Positions 35,427 through 44,621 are shown, counted from the first letter of the stretch. The stretch is 64,000 nucleotides of DNA from Actinacidiphila acidipaludis (GCF_019890725.1 NZ_JAINZZ010000029.1:23999-87998), one strand, 5' to 3'. Numbers and translations: made by a program. Notes: generated from the sequence alone by a model not told the origin.

Positions 35427-35924
35427 TCACAAGCCGAGCGGTACCGGACGGTCGGGAAGGCCGCTGGAGATGAGGGTCGCCAGCGGGCCGGCGAGGTCGC
35501 GGGGGGAGAACAGGTCGGTGCCGTCGTAGTCGGCGACGTCCTGGAGGCGCCACCACTGCAGCCTGGTGATGTTCTCGGCGGTGAGTTCGTCGTCGGACAG
35601 TGCTCCGCGCGGGGTGAAGAAGGCGGTGCGGACGAGGAAGTAGTCGTTGATGACGCCGTCGTACCCGGCCGCGTGTCCGGGGGCGACGACCTCCTGGTGC
35701 CACACGTGGGGCGGCTCTGCGTCGAGGGCCAGGCCCACTTCTTCGTGCAGTTCCCGGCGCAGCGCGGTGAGCGGGCCCTCGCCGGGTTCGACGCCTCCGC
35801 CGGGGGCCGCCCAGACGACGATCGTGCCGTCGGGCTGGGGGATGGCGAACCGGCACAGCAGGATGCGGTCGTCGTGGTCGAGGATGATCGCGCGGACGGC
35901 GTGACGCAAATTCACCGGGGACAT
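35427..35924 (-). CDS. NUDIX hydrolase
   Basis: A 165-residue protein. The Nudix box is complete: GGGVEPGEGPLTALRRELHEEVGL, with the metal-binding REL.EE glutamates. The start is MSPVNLRHAVRAIILDHDDRILLCRF, a normal Nudix opening. Such enzymes hydrolyse nucleoside diphosphate derivatives such as oxidised nucleotides or NDP-sugars; the substrate is not predictable. The ATG at 35924 is the first sensible start; the frame upstream is poorly protein-like. Confidence 0.9.
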   Translation of the reverse strand: MSPVNLRHAVRAIILDHDDRILLCRFAIPQPDGTIVVWAAPGGGVEPGEGPLTALRRELHEEVGLALDAEPPHVWHQEVVAPGHAAGYDGVINDYFLVRTAFFTPRGALSDDELTAENITRLQWWRLQDVADYDGTDLFSPRDLAGPLATLISSGLPDRPVPLGL

Positions 35925-36015
35925 TCGGGCACGATAGCGGGCGGCGTTGAAGGACACCCTGGTGTCCGTCCAGGAACGGCGAGTTGGGAGCCCGGCACGA
36001 CGAGGCTGCGCCGCC

Positions 36016-37533
36016 TCACCGCACCCCCGTTCCCGGGGCGAGCAGCCGTGCCGCGTGGTGGACGAGCAGGGCCCGGAAGACCTGGTCGGCGGCCAGGTCG
36101 GCCGGGAAGACGGAACGCACGCCGAGCAGCCGGTCCACCAGCTGTCCTGCGTTCCCGAAGTCGGCGACAGCACGGGCCAGTTCGTCGGCACGCGGGTCGC
36201 TGAGCGGCAACGACCGGCCGCGGGCATCGGTGTGCCGGCCCACGAACACCATCCAGGCCGCCACCGCGAACGCGGCCCAGTACGGCTCCGCGCCCGCCGC
36301 CAGGCGTTCGCGCACGGTGCCGAGCAACCGCACGGGCAGCTTCACCGAACCGTCCGCGGCCACCTGCACGGTGGTGTGCCCGAGCGCCGGGTCGGCGAAC
36401 CGGCGCAGCACGCCCGCACGGTAGCCGGGCAGGTCGAGGCCGTCCGGGGCGTCCAGCGTGGGCGAGGCGTCGGCCTCCATCAACCCGGCCGCCGCCGTAG
36501 CCAGTTCGTCATCGGCCATCGCTTCGGCGATCGTGCGGTGGCCGGCCAGCGCCCCGGCATAGGCGAGCAGCGAGTGCGCGGCGTTGAGCAGCCGCAGCTT
36601 CGCGGACTCGTACGGAGCCACGTCGGCGGTGAGCACCGCCCCGGCCTGTTCCCATGGCGGCCTGCCCGCGGCGAAGTCGTCCTCGACCACCCACTGCCGG
36701 TACGGCTCCGCGGCGACGCATCCCGCGTCGCGGACGCCCAGCAGCATGGCGGCTTCGGCGCGGTCGGCGTCGGTGGCGGCCGGCACGATCCGGTCCACCA
36801 CCGAGGAGGGGAACGCCACCTGCTCCTCGATCCAGCCGGCCAGGCCGTCGCCGTCCGGCAGCGCGGCGCAGAAGTCCTGCAGCAGGCCCCGCAGCACCCG
36901 GCCGTTGGCCGGCAGGTTGTCGCAGGGCAGCACGCTCAGCGGTCCCGCGTCCCGCCGGCGCCGCTCGGCCATCGCCGCGGCGAGCTGCCCGATGGTGGTG
37001 CGCGGCCTGAGCCCGCTGCCGGCTCGCGGCCGGTGCGCGGGTGCGGATCGTGCGGCCATCGCCGCCACATCCGCGGCCACCGCGGGATCGGCCAGGTCCA
37101 GCCGTCCGTCCGGGCCGCGGCGGTACCCCTTCTCGGTAACGGTGAGCGTGACCAGCCGGACCCGCGGGTCCGCGATCCGGCCGGCGGGCCCCAGCGGATC
37201 GTGCGGCCCGGAGCGGACCTCCCGCAGCGTGCCCGCCACCCGCGCGGGTCCGGCGCCCGCGCCGCGTTCCAGCACGCAGTACAGCCCGTCCTGCGGCCCG
37301 AGCGCCTGCAGCACGTCGTCCGAGCGCTGGGTGAACGCGCAGATTCCCCAGTCCGGTCCGCCGGCCCCGCCGTCGAGGCAGTCCTCGGTGTAGAGCGCCT
37401 GGTGGGCGCGGTGGAAGGCGCCCACCCCCAAGTGCACGATGGCGACGCCGAGTTCGCCGACGTCATAGCGCGGCAGCACGACGCCGGACCGGGCGGCCAG
37501 CCGGGGGAGCGCCGTCAGGGAGAGCCGGTTCAC
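36016..37533 (-). CDS. uxuB: Mannitol dehydrogenase family oxidoreductase, probable fructuronate reductase
   Basis: A 505-residue long-chain dehydrogenase. IVHLGVGAFHRAHQALYTED and TLTVTEKGY open the NAD-binding half; VLPCDNLPANG and FPSSVVDRIVP are typical family motifs; the C-terminal half has ESAKLRLLNAAHSLLAYAG. The adjacent, overlapping ManD-like dehydratase gene makes D-fructuronate to D-mannonate reduction (UxuB role) the best guess over mannitol dehydrogenase. It is last in the minus-strand sugar operon, and its ATG at 37533 overlaps the ManD-like stop by 4 bp (translational coupling). Confidence 0.85.
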   Translation of the reverse strand: MNRLSLTALPRLAARSGVVLPRYDVGELGVAIVHLGVGAFHRAHQALYTEDCLDGGAGGPDWGICAFTQRSDDVLQALGPQDGLYCVLERGAGAGPARVAGTLREVRSGPHDPLGPAGRIADPRVRLVTLTVTEKGYRRGPDGRLDLADPAVAADVAAMAARSAPAHRPRAGSGLRPRTTIGQLAAAMAERRRRDAGPLSVLPCDNLPANGRVLRGLLQDFCAALPDGDGLAGWIEEQVAFPSSVVDRIVPAATDADRAEAAMLLGVRDAGCVAAEPYRQWVVEDDFAAGRPPWEQAGAVLTADVAPYESAKLRLLNAAHSLLAYAGALAGHRTIAEAMADDELATAAAGLMEADASPTLDAPDGLDLPGYRAGVLRRFADPALGHTTVQVAADGSVKLPVRLLGTVRERLAAGAEPYWAAFAVAAWMVFVGRHTDARGRSLPLSDPRADELARAVADFGNAGQLVDRLLGVRSVFPADLAADQVFRALLVHHAARLLAPGTGVR

Positions 37534-38738
37534 CAGCTGTGCACCGTTCCGTCCTGCAGCCGGTTCACGGGGAGTTGGGCCGGCTGGTAGGGGTACTGCG
37601 CCGCGAGGTCCTCGTCGATGTCGACGCCGAGGCCCGGCCGCTCACCCGGGTGCAGCATGCCGTCCTCGAAACGGTAGTCGTGCGGGAACACCGCGTCGGT
37701 CTCGGGGGTGTGCCGCATGTACTCCTGGAGGCCGAAGTTGGGGATGCTGATGTCCAGGTGCAGCGCCGCGGCCATGCACACCGGCGACAGGTCGGTGGCG
37801 CCGTGGGAGCCGCTGCGCACGTGGTGGAGCGCCGCCAGGTCGAAGATGCGGCGCAGATGGCTGATGCCGCCGGCGTGCACCACCGTGGTGCGGATGTAGT
37901 CGATCAACTGCTCCTGGATCAACTGCCGGCAGTCCCAGATGCTGTTGAACACCTCGCCCACCGCCAGCGGTGTCGTGGTGTGCTGCCGGATCAGCCGGAA
38001 GCCCTCCTGGAGTTCCGCGGGCACCGGGTCCTCCATCCAGGTCAGCGCGTACGGCTCCAGGCTCGCGCCCAGCCGTGCCGCCTCGATCGGGGTGAGCCGG
38101 TGGTGCACGTCGTGCAGCAGTTGCAGGTGCGGTCCGAACTCCTCGCGCACCCGCCGGAACACCTCCGGCACATGGCTGAGGTAGTGCGGCGTCGACCAGG
38201 CGGTCTCGGTCGGCAGCGCGGCGTCCGCCGGTTCGTAGAACAGCTTGTCCTTGCCCACGCCGTACGTGGCGTCCAGGCCGGGAACCCCGGTCTGCACCCG
38301 CACCGCCCGGTAGCCGAGTTCGGTGTAGCGCCCCACCTCCGTCAGCACCTCGTCGACGGTCTCGGCGTTCGCGTGTCCGTAGACGGTGACGCCGTCCCGG
38401 GAACGGCCGCCGAGGAGCTGGTAGACCGGGAGCCCGGCGGCCTTGCCCTTGATGTCCCACAGCGCGGTGTCCACGGCCGCGATCGCCGTCATGGTCACCG
38501 GGCCGCGCCGCCAGTAGGCGCCCTTGTAGAGGTACTGCCAGGTGTCCTCGATCCGGGCCGCGTCCCGGCCGATCAGCGCCGGGACGACGTGCTCGGTGAG
38601 ATACGACGCGACGGCCAGTTCGCGGCCGTTGAGCGTGGCGTCGCCGACGCCGGTGAGGCCGTCGTCCGTGGTGATCTTCAGGGTGACGAAGTTGCGGCCC
38701 GGGCAGGTGACGACGACCCGGGCATCGGCGATCTTCAC
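37530..38738 (-). CDS. Mannonate dehydratase-type enolase superfamily enzyme (ManD-like)
   Basis: A 402-residue enolase-superfamily protein. Metal-site and catalytic features match ManD: KGAYWRRGPVTMTAIAAVDTALWDIKGK, YGHANAETVDEV, LLHDVHHRLTPIEAARLG, WMEDPVPAELQEGFR, VGEVFNSIWDCR and HGATDLSPVCMAAALHLD. It would dehydrate D-mannonate to 2-keto-3-deoxygluconate. Some ManD homologues act weakly on D-gluconate, so the substrate is not certain. The GTG at 38738 is preceded by a GGAG-like site; the gene overlaps uxuB by 4 bp and lies 167 bp after the acyltransferase gene. Confidence 0.88.
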   Translation of the reverse strand: MKIADARVVVTCPGRNFVTLKITTDDGLTGVGDATLNGRELAVASYLTEHVVPALIGRDAARIEDTWQYLYKGAYWRRGPVTMTAIAAVDTALWDIKGKAAGLPVYQLLGGRSRDGVTVYGHANAETVDEVLTEVGRYTELGYRAVRVQTGVPGLDATYGVGKDKLFYEPADAALPTETAWSTPHYLSHVPEVFRRVREEFGPHLQLLHDVHHRLTPIEAARLGASLEPYALTWMEDPVPAELQEGFRLIRQHTTTPLAVGEVFNSIWDCRQLIQEQLIDYIRTTVVHAGGISHLRRIFDLAALHHVRSGSHGATDLSPVCMAAALHLDISIPNFGLQEYMRHTPETDAVFPHDYRFEDGMLHPGERPGLGVDIDEDLAAQYPYQPAQLPVNRLQDGTVHSW

Positions 38739-38905
38739 AAGGGCTCCTGGGAAGTGGGGTGGGAGGGGCGGTCGGCGGGAACGGACGCCGGACGGTGTGC
38801 GGGCGGCCGGTCCTCGCCCACAGCGGCGCCCGGAGGGGCACGGTGCGTCGGCGCGGCGGACCGCTTCGGGGAGGCGGCGGACTCCTTTCACGAGGGGGGT
38901 GCCCA

Positions 38906-39931
38906 CTACGGCAGGGTCGTCCAGCCGCAGCGCAGCCGCCAGTGCCGGCCGGACCGCAGGTGCGCGGTGATCGCCCGCTGCAGGGTGCTGTCCTGCGGCA
39001 GACGGTCGAGATCGGGCCGGTGGTCCGTACCGTCCGGGCCTCGGACGCCGGGCGGGCCGGAGGTCCCGGGCGGCAGGTGGAAGACGAACCCCAGGACGTC
39101 GTCGTCGCAGTCGGCGTGGGCGCCGAAGAGCCGGTGGCGCCGCTGGAAGCGGATGATGTTCGAGGCCGGCGGGAGGTACGCGGCCAACTGGTCGTCCAGC
39201 AGCCAGGAGCGGCAGGTGGCGTAGGCGTACCGCTCGGCAGGGAAGTGGCGGGCGAAGAACGTGCGGGCGCGGCCGTAGGAGTCGGCGCACGCCTCGGGGG
39301 TCAGCGGACCGTCACCGGGCACGTGCACCTCCAGCACCGGCTCGCCGTCCGCGGGCCCACCGCCGTCCGGCGTGCCGCCGTAGCCGGCCGCGTCCAGCCG
39401 GGCCCGGTCGAACTGCAGCCGGCCGAGGCGGAAGAGGGTGCCGCGGAAGTGCCGGACCAGCCAGGCCTGCCGGTCGAAACCGCCGAGGCCGTGCGCCAGC
39501 CGGTACAGCCGCAGCTTCTCGCCGAGGTCGGCGAACGTGGCCCGGGTGACGTCTTCGGGGACGCCGAGCCGGCGGTGCGCGTCCAGGGCGTCCGGCAGCG
39601 CGGTCAGATACACGTGGACGTAGAAGTAGCGGCCCGCCGGTCCGAGTGCCGCGGGGGCGTTCGGCCAGTGGACGGGTGTGCCGGGCGCGGCTGCCAGCGT
39701 CGCGCGGCAGCGGGTGAGCGCCCGCCACAGCGCGGGATCGGCCGCGGGCCCGGGCATGGTGGCCGCGACGGCCTCCCGGTCGGCGTCGGGCACCGCCAGC
39801 AGGTCCAGTCGCGCGGCCAGTTCGGCGGGGGAGAGCACGTGCGGCGCCGGCCGGATCGACGGGCCGTCAGGAGCCTCCAGTTCGGCCAGCCAGCGCTGGG
39901 CCTCGGGAGCCGTCGCCCCGGTCCCGGTCAT
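38906..39931 (-). CDS. Acyltransferase-like protein with GNAT-type C-terminus
   Basis: A 341-residue protein. The C-terminal third reads like a GNAT-like fold (EPVLEVHVPGDGPLTPEACADSYGRARTFFARHFP then YATCRSWLLDDQLAAYLPPASNIIRFQRRHRLFG), with an N-terminal helical half (PRDAARLDLLAVPDADREAV-like, RYFYVHVYLTALPDALDAHRRLGV). This matches the NAT_N/GNAT_C acyltransferase family I recall from actinomycetes. The function is unknown. It is tightly embedded in the sugar operon: its ATG overlaps the nagA-like stop (ATGA). Confidence 0.7.
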   Translation of the reverse strand: MTGTGATAPEAQRWLAELEAPDGPSIRPAPHVLSPAELAARLDLLAVPDADREAVAATMPGPAADPALWRALTRCRATLAAAPGTPVHWPNAPAALGPAGRYFYVHVYLTALPDALDAHRRLGVPEDVTRATFADLGEKLRLYRLAHGLGGFDRQAWLVRHFRGTLFRLGRLQFDRARLDAAGYGGTPDGGGPADGEPVLEVHVPGDGPLTPEACADSYGRARTFFARHFPAERYAYATCRSWLLDDQLAAYLPPASNIIRFQRRHRLFGAHADCDDDVLGFVFHLPPGTSGPPGVRGPDGTDHRPDLDRLPQDSTLQRAITAHLRSGRHWRLRCGWTTLP

Positions 39932-41214
39932 CGGGGTGCCTCCCCGCGGGCGCCGGCATCCGAAGGGCGCCCGCTCGCAGGGGAGTTGCCCGTTCCGGCG
40001 TCGCCCGTGCCGAATCCGTCCCCACCGGTCTCCGTCGCGCTGCCGGGGACCGCGGCCTCGTCCGCCGCCTCCCCGTACATCTGCGTGCCCTGCACCCAGA
40101 CCGCGTCCACAGCCAGCGTGGCGTCCCCCGGCGCCCATGCGAAGCGGAACAGGTCCGCGGGCGCGCCCACGGCGAACCGGCCGCGCCCGCCGGCGAATCG
40201 GCCCGGCCGCACCGTCGCCAGCGCCAGCGCCTCGTGCAGGCCGATGCCCGCGGCCCGCACCGCCCGCGCCACGCCGTCCGCCAGGCCGGCGACGGCTCCG
40301 GCGAGATAGGGCGTCCCCGCCGCGGTGAGCCGCCCGTCCGGCGTCAGGTCGACGTGCCCGCCGACCGGCGTCTCGTAGCGGCCCGGGGCGAGCCCGGCGA
40401 GCGCCACCGCGTCGGAGACCAGCAGCGCCCGGGACAGGCCCTTGGCCCGGAGCATCGCGCGCAGGGTGTCGTCCGGCAGGTGGTGCCCGTCGGCGATGAA
40501 GCCGGCGGTCAGGTCGTCGCAGGCCAGTTGCGCCCACAGGTAGTTGGGGTGGCGCGGCAGCACCGCGTGGGCGCCGTTGCCCAGATGGGTGCTGAGCCGG
40601 GCGCCCGCTGCCACCGCCGCGCGGACCTGCTCGCCGTCGGCGTGGGTGTGACCGATCGCCACGTGCACGCCGCGGGCCGTGAGGTCCGCGATGTAGGCCT
40701 TGATCCCGGCGTGGTGCGGCGACACCGTCACCATGCCCACCAGGCCGTCCCCGGCCCGTTGCCAGGCGTCGAACTCGGCCGTCGAGGGCGGCCGGACGAA
40801 CGCGGGATCGTGCACCCCGCGCGGGCCCTCCTGATCGGAGATGTGCGGGCCCTCCAGATGCACGTAGGGGATGGCGTGCGCGCTGAGCGGGTCGGCACGG
40901 CGGGCCCGCGCGATGACGTCGAGTGCGGACGCGGTCCGCTCGTGCGGCGCGGTGACCAGGGTGGGCACATAGGTGGTGACGCCGTGCCGGTGCAGGGCGC
41001 GGGTGAGGGCGGCGACCGTGTCGACGGTCAGCGACGCGGCGTTGACGTCGTGCCCGCAGAATCCGTTGACCTGCAGATCGACCAGACCCGCGGACAACCA
41101 GCGGGACTCGCGCGCGGGCCCCCGCCGCACCGCCGCGATCCGGCCGTGCGCGAGGCTCACCGCGACGCTCTCGCCGGTCGTCGGGTCCCGGCCGGTGATC
41201 GTCCGCTCAGCCAC
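39928..41214 (-). CDS. nagA: N-acetylglucosamine-6-phosphate deacetylase
   Basis: A 428-residue amidohydrolase. It has SAGLVDLQVNGFCGHDVN at the N-terminus, YVHLEGPHISDQEGPRGVHD (metal-site glutamate), AIGHTHADGEQVRAAVAAGA and STHLGNGAHAV (metal histidines) and LVSDAVALAG (catalytic Asp). These correspond to the NagA pattern, although LEGPHIS and THLGNGA differ slightly from the usual LEGPF and THLFNAM. It should deacetylate an N-acetylhexosamine-6-phosphate. The start overlaps nagB by 8 bp (GTGGCTGA). Confidence 0.88.
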   Translation of the reverse strand: MAERTITGRDPTTGESVAVSLAHGRIAAVRRGPARESRWLSAGLVDLQVNGFCGHDVNAASLTVDTVAALTRALHRHGVTTYVPTLVTAPHERTASALDVIARARRADPLSAHAIPYVHLEGPHISDQEGPRGVHDPAFVRPPSTAEFDAWQRAGDGLVGMVTVSPHHAGIKAYIADLTARGVHVAIGHTHADGEQVRAAVAAGARLSTHLGNGAHAVLPRHPNYLWAQLACDDLTAGFIADGHHLPDDTLRAMLRAKGLSRALLVSDAVALAGLAPGRYETPVGGHVDLTPDGRLTAAGTPYLAGAVAGLADGVARAVRAAGIGLHEALALATVRPGRFAGGRGRFAVGAPADLFRFAWAPGDATLAVDAVWVQGTQMYGEAADEAAVPGSATETGGDGFGTGDAGTGNSPASGRPSDAGARGEAPR

Positions 41215-42010
41215 CGCGTGTCACCTCGGGCGGCAGCGCGGAGGCCGCGGCGCTGTCCAGGAACAGCGTGCAGTCCTGGTGGGTGCGCAGCGCCGTGGCC
41301 GGGCACGCGGCGCCGACGGGGTCGAGCAAGGCGCGACGCACCGCGTCCCGCTTGTGCGCGCCGGGGACCATGCAGAACAGCCGCCCGGCGGCGAGCAGAC
41401 GCGGCACGGTGAGCGTCACCGCCCGTCGCGGCACCTCGGCGAGCGTGGCGAAGGAACCGTCGTCCACCTGCTGGCGCCGGCACACCTCGTCCAGCTCGAC
41501 GGTCTTCACGTCGGCCGGGTCGCTCAGATCCGCCACCGGTGGGTCGTTGAAGGCCAGATGGCCGTTGACGCCGATGCCCAGGCAGACCAGGTCGAGCGGC
41601 GCCTGGGCCAGCAGCGCGGCGTAGCGGCGCGCGGCCTCCTCGGCGTCCGGGCCGGTCTCGATCAGGTGCACCGCGCCCAGCGGCACGAGGTCGAAGAACG
41701 TGCGCCGCAGCCAGGCGCCGAAGCGCTCCGGCGCCTCGGGGCCGAGACCGAGGTACTCGTCCAGGTGGAAGGCGGTGACCCGGCGCCAGTCGATGCCGGG
41801 TTCGGCGGCCAGCGCGGCCAGCGTCGGCTGCTGGCTGGGCGCGGCGGCGAAGGCCACGCGCACCGTCGGCTGCCGGTCCAGCGACTCACGCAGCGCGCCG
41901 GCGACGGCGGCGGCCGCCGCGGCGCCGAGCGACGCGGCGTCGGGGAGGACACGTACCTGGGGGGCATCGGGATGGACGCGTACAGGGGAGGCAGAGGTGG
42001 AACTGGGCAT
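41207..42010 (-). CDS. nagB: Glucosamine-6-phosphate deaminase
   Basis: A 267-residue NagB/6-phosphogluconolactonase-fold enzyme. AFHLDEYLGLGPEAPERFGAWLR gives the substrate loop with catalytic Asp, and LGIGVNGHLAFNDPP gives the active-site His with Asp in the position usually held by Glu. It should convert glucosamine-6-P (or a related sugar) to fructose-6-P and ammonia. It is the first gene of the minus operon, with a LacI-controlled promoter at 42095-42123. ATG at 42010 is chosen because the frame upstream runs across the operator. Confidence 0.88.
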   Translation of the reverse strand: MPSSTSASPVRVHPDAPQVRVLPDAASLGAAAAAAVAGALRESLDRQPTVRVAFAAAPSQQPTLAALAAEPGIDWRRVTAFHLDEYLGLGPEAPERFGAWLRRTFFDLVPLGAVHLIETGPDAEEAARRYAALLAQAPLDLVCLGIGVNGHLAFNDPPVADLSDPADVKTVELDEVCRRQQVDDGSFATLAEVPRRAVTLTVPRLLAAGRLFCMVPGAHKRDAVRRALLDPVGAACPATALRTHQDCTLFLDSAAASALPPEVTRGG

Positions 42011-42094
42011 GCGACACCGTTCCCGCGGTGACGGCCGTGAGGACACCGGCCGGGCAAGGTAGGGAGCGACCGGCGGCTCGCCGGAACGCGGGCC

Positions 42095-42123
42095 ATCATG
42101 GTGTGCAACCGGTTGCATGTCAA
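42095..42123 (-). promoter_or_regulatory. Promoter of the nagB operon with LacI operator in the spacer
   Basis: On the minus strand TTGACA (42118-42123) and CATGAT (42095-42100) are 17 bp apart. The palindrome TGCAACCGGTTGCA (42104-42117) fills the spacer, so bound repressor would block RNA polymerase. Leader to the nagB start is about 80 bp. Confidence 0.7.
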
Positions 42124-42185
42124 CGGTCACGACCGGGGGTCGATCGCCGGAAGCGGCGGCGGCCACCGGCGGCTACGCTGCGCGC

Positions 42186-43205
42186 ATGCGTTCATCGGAG
42201 CCCAGGGCCGCCGCGCGATCCGCGCCCACCATCGGCAGCGTCGCCGAGGTGGCGGGCGTCTCCCGGGCGACCGTCTCGCGTGCCTTCACCCGCCCGCAGA
42301 TGCTGCGGCCCGAGACGGTCGAGAAGGTGCGCGACGCGGCCCGGCGGCTCGGCTACGTGCCCAACCCGGCGGCCAAGGCGCTGTCCACCGGCCGCTTCGG
42401 CAACCTCGCCATGGTGGTGCCCGACATCGCCAACCCCTACATCCCGCCGATGATCAGCGCGGTCGAGGAGCAGGCGGACGCCGCCGGCTTCGCGGTCTTC
42501 CTCGGCAACAGCGCGGAGGACCCGGCCCGCGAGGACCTGCTGCTCCGCAAACTCACCCCGCAGGTCGACGGGTTCGTGCTGGCCGCGAGCCGGATGGGCG
42601 AGGACGTGATCCGCCGGCACGCGCAGGCGCGCCCGCTGGTCCTGGTCAACCGGGACATCGAGGGCATTCCGCGGGTGCTCATCGACACGGCGGGCGGCGT
42701 GGCGCAGGCGGTGGAGCACCTCGCCGGCCTCGGCCACCGTCGGCTGGCGTACCTCAGCGGACCGCCCCATTCCTGGGCCAACGCCCAGCGCCGGCGGGCG
42801 GTCAAGCGCACCGGCGACAAACTCGGCCTGGAGGTCGTCACGCTGCCGGCCCGGCTGTCGAGCCACGACGCCGGGCGGCAGGCGGTCGGCGCGCTGCTGG
42901 AGAGCGGGGCGACCGCGGTGGTGGCGTTCGACGACCTGCTGGCGCAGGGGGTGCTGGCCGGTCTCGCCGAGCGCGGCATCCGGGTCCCCGGCGAGTTCAG
43001 CGTCGCGGGCTGCGACGACGTGCTGGCCGCGCAGACCTTCCCGCCCCTCACCACGGTCTCGGCCCGCGCCCGGGAGGCCGGTGCCACCGCGGTCGAACTG
43101 CTCACCAGCCGCCTCGGCAGTGGTGGCGGCGCCATGTCGGACGTGCGGGTCATGCTGGACACCACGCTGGTGGTGCGGGCCACGACCGGTCCGCGGCCGG
43201 TGTGA
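42186..43205 (+). CDS. LacI-family transcriptional repressor
   Basis: A 339-residue regulator. The HTH is TIGSVAEVAGVSRATVSRAFTRPQMLRPETVEKV, followed by the hinge RLGYVPNPAAKAL, which gives a LacI-type recognition helix for a palindrome with central CG. The periplasmic-binding-like core spans RFGNLAMVVPDIANPYIPP to TTVSARAREAGATAVELL. It lies between the two operons whose promoters carry TGCAACCGGTTGCA. ATG at 42186 is chosen since the frame from 42117 would begin at the operator. The effector is probably a sugar or sugar phosphate from the pathway. Confidence 0.9.
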   Translation: MRSSEPRAAARSAPTIGSVAEVAGVSRATVSRAFTRPQMLRPETVEKVRDAARRLGYVPNPAAKALSTGRFGNLAMVVPDIANPYIPPMISAVEEQADAAGFAVFLGNSAEDPAREDLLLRKLTPQVDGFVLAASRMGEDVIRRHAQARPLVLVNRDIEGIPRVLIDTAGGVAQAVEHLAGLGHRRLAYLSGPPHSWANAQRRRAVKRTGDKLGLEVVTLPARLSSHDAGRQAVGALLESGATAVVAFDDLLAQGVLAGLAERGIRVPGEFSVAGCDDVLAAQTFPPLTTVSARAREAGATAVELLTSRLGSGGGAMSDVRVMLDTTLVVRATTGPRPV

Positions 43206-43422
43206 CGCGTGGCGGCTGCAGTCCGGTGGCCGACGGGAGTTCGTGGTGGCTGGTGCGGTCGAGTCCGCTGCCTTGCCGGAGCGTTGCGGTGGGCCCAGCC
43301 CCGACTGGTGATGTCCGACCGCCGGTCGCAGCCCGGACGCCTGCACGAGCCACGGGGCCAGGTCTTCGTGCTGAAGGCGGCCTGTTGAAGGAGTGTCACC
43401 CGGGTCGGGCGTGCCGCAGCCC
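43206..43422. other. Gene-free stretch between LacI gene and dehydrogenase promoter
   Basis: About 217 bp with no supported gene or strong palindrome; the two promoter elements of the next gene begin at 43423. Confidence 0.5.
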
Positions 43423-43451
43423 TTGACGTGCAACCGGTTGCACGTTTTGAT
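43423..43451 (+). promoter_or_regulatory. Promoter of the dehydrogenase operon with LacI operator in the spacer
   Basis: TTGACG (43423-43428) and TTTGAT (43446-43451) are 17 bp apart. ACGTGCAACCGGTTGCACGT (43426-43445) is a perfect 20-bp palindrome that covers the spacer and part of the -35. The predicted start point falls near the ATG at 43459, so the mRNA may be leaderless. Confidence 0.7.
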
Positions 43452-43458
43452 GCCGTGC

Positions 43459-44472
43459 ATGGCAGACACCCAGGTGCTGCGGCTCGCCATCGTGGGCGCC
43501 GCGCACCCGCACGTCTCGTATGTCCTCGACGAACTCGCCCACCGCACCGACGTCGCGCTCGTCGCGGTCAGCGACCCCGACCCGGACCTGGCCGCGAAGC
43601 ACGCCGCCCCGCACGGCGCGGAGGCCTACCGCGAGCACCGCCGTCTGCTCGCCGCGCACCGTCCCGACATCGTGGCCGTGTGCGGGATCTACGGCGACCG
43701 GGCCGGCGCGATCGTCGACAGCCTGGACGCCGGCGCCCACGTCCTGGCGGACAAACCGCTGTGCACCTCACTCGCCGAGCTGGCGGAGATCGAGGCCGCG
43801 GCGGCGCGCGCGTCGCGCACGGTGTCGCTGCTGCTGGAGAAGCGTCACTACCCCGAGACGCTGGCCGCCCGGGCGCTGCTCGCCGACGGCGCGCTCGGCG
43901 ACCTGGTCCAGATCGCCTCCACCGGCCCACACAAGCTCAACCGCCCCTCCCGGCCGCCGTGGTTCCTGCGCCGCGCCACCTATGGCGGCATCATCGGCGA
44001 CCTCGCCGTGCACGACATCGACCTCGTCCTGCTGCTGACCGGCGCCCGCGAAGGCGCGGTCAGCGCCCACACCGACCGCGCCGACCCCGAGTTCGCACGC
44101 TACGGCGCCGTGCTGCTCACCGCGGGCGCGGCGACCGCCACGGTCGAGGTGAACTGGCTGACGCCGGCCGCCTCGCCCTGGCACGGCGACTACCGCATGC
44201 GCCTGACCGGTACCCGCGGGGCCGCCGAACTCTGCTGGGCCCAGGGCCGGTTGACCGCGGTCACCGACGACCGCGCGCCGTTCGAGGTCCCGCTGCCACC
44301 GGCGCGGCGGCCCGCCGCCGACGCGCTGGCGGCGCTGGTCGAAGGGCGCAGTCCCGAGGTCGACACCGCGGCGAGCATCACCGCGAGCCGCGTCGCCCTC
44401 CTGGCGCAGGAGAGCGCGGACACCGGGGGGAGCGTCCGCCGATGGTCCGCGGACGTATCCCCCGCGGACTGA
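43459..44472 (+). CDS. Gfo/Idh/MocA-family NAD(P)-dependent oxidoreductase (1 of 3)
   Basis: A 337-residue dehydrogenase. The Rossmann loop LRLAIVGAAHPHVSYVL replaces the usual GxGxxG, followed by VSDPDPDLA, HVLADKPL (conserved KP) and the catalytic-site region GDLAVHDIDLVLLLTG with the typical GxxxDxxxHDxD-like spacing. These enzymes oxidise or reduce sugars and sugar acids. It is the first gene of the plus-strand operon under the LacI promoter at 43423-43451. Starts at 43450 and 43459 are both possible. Confidence 0.88.
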   Translation: MADTQVLRLAIVGAAHPHVSYVLDELAHRTDVALVAVSDPDPDLAAKHAAPHGAEAYREHRRLLAAHRPDIVAVCGIYGDRAGAIVDSLDAGAHVLADKPLCTSLAELAEIEAAAARASRTVSLLLEKRHYPETLAARALLADGALGDLVQIASTGPHKLNRPSRPPWFLRRATYGGIIGDLAVHDIDLVLLLTGAREGAVSAHTDRADPEFARYGAVLLTAGAATATVEVNWLTPAASPWHGDYRMRLTGTRGAAELCWAQGRLTAVTDDRAPFEVPLPPARRPAADALAALVEGRSPEVDTAASITASRVALLAQESADTGGSVRRWSADVSPAD

Positions 44473-44621
44473 CCAGCGCGTTTCCGAGTGTTCGGCCGGT
44501 CGTACGACCCGGCTGAAGCGTCGTCCTCGAGTGCCGGGACGCCCGCCTTCCGCCGGTCCCGCCCGCCCCCTCGCTCACCCCCGCCCGGACCGGACGACCC
44601 CGTACGAAGGAGACCTGACGT

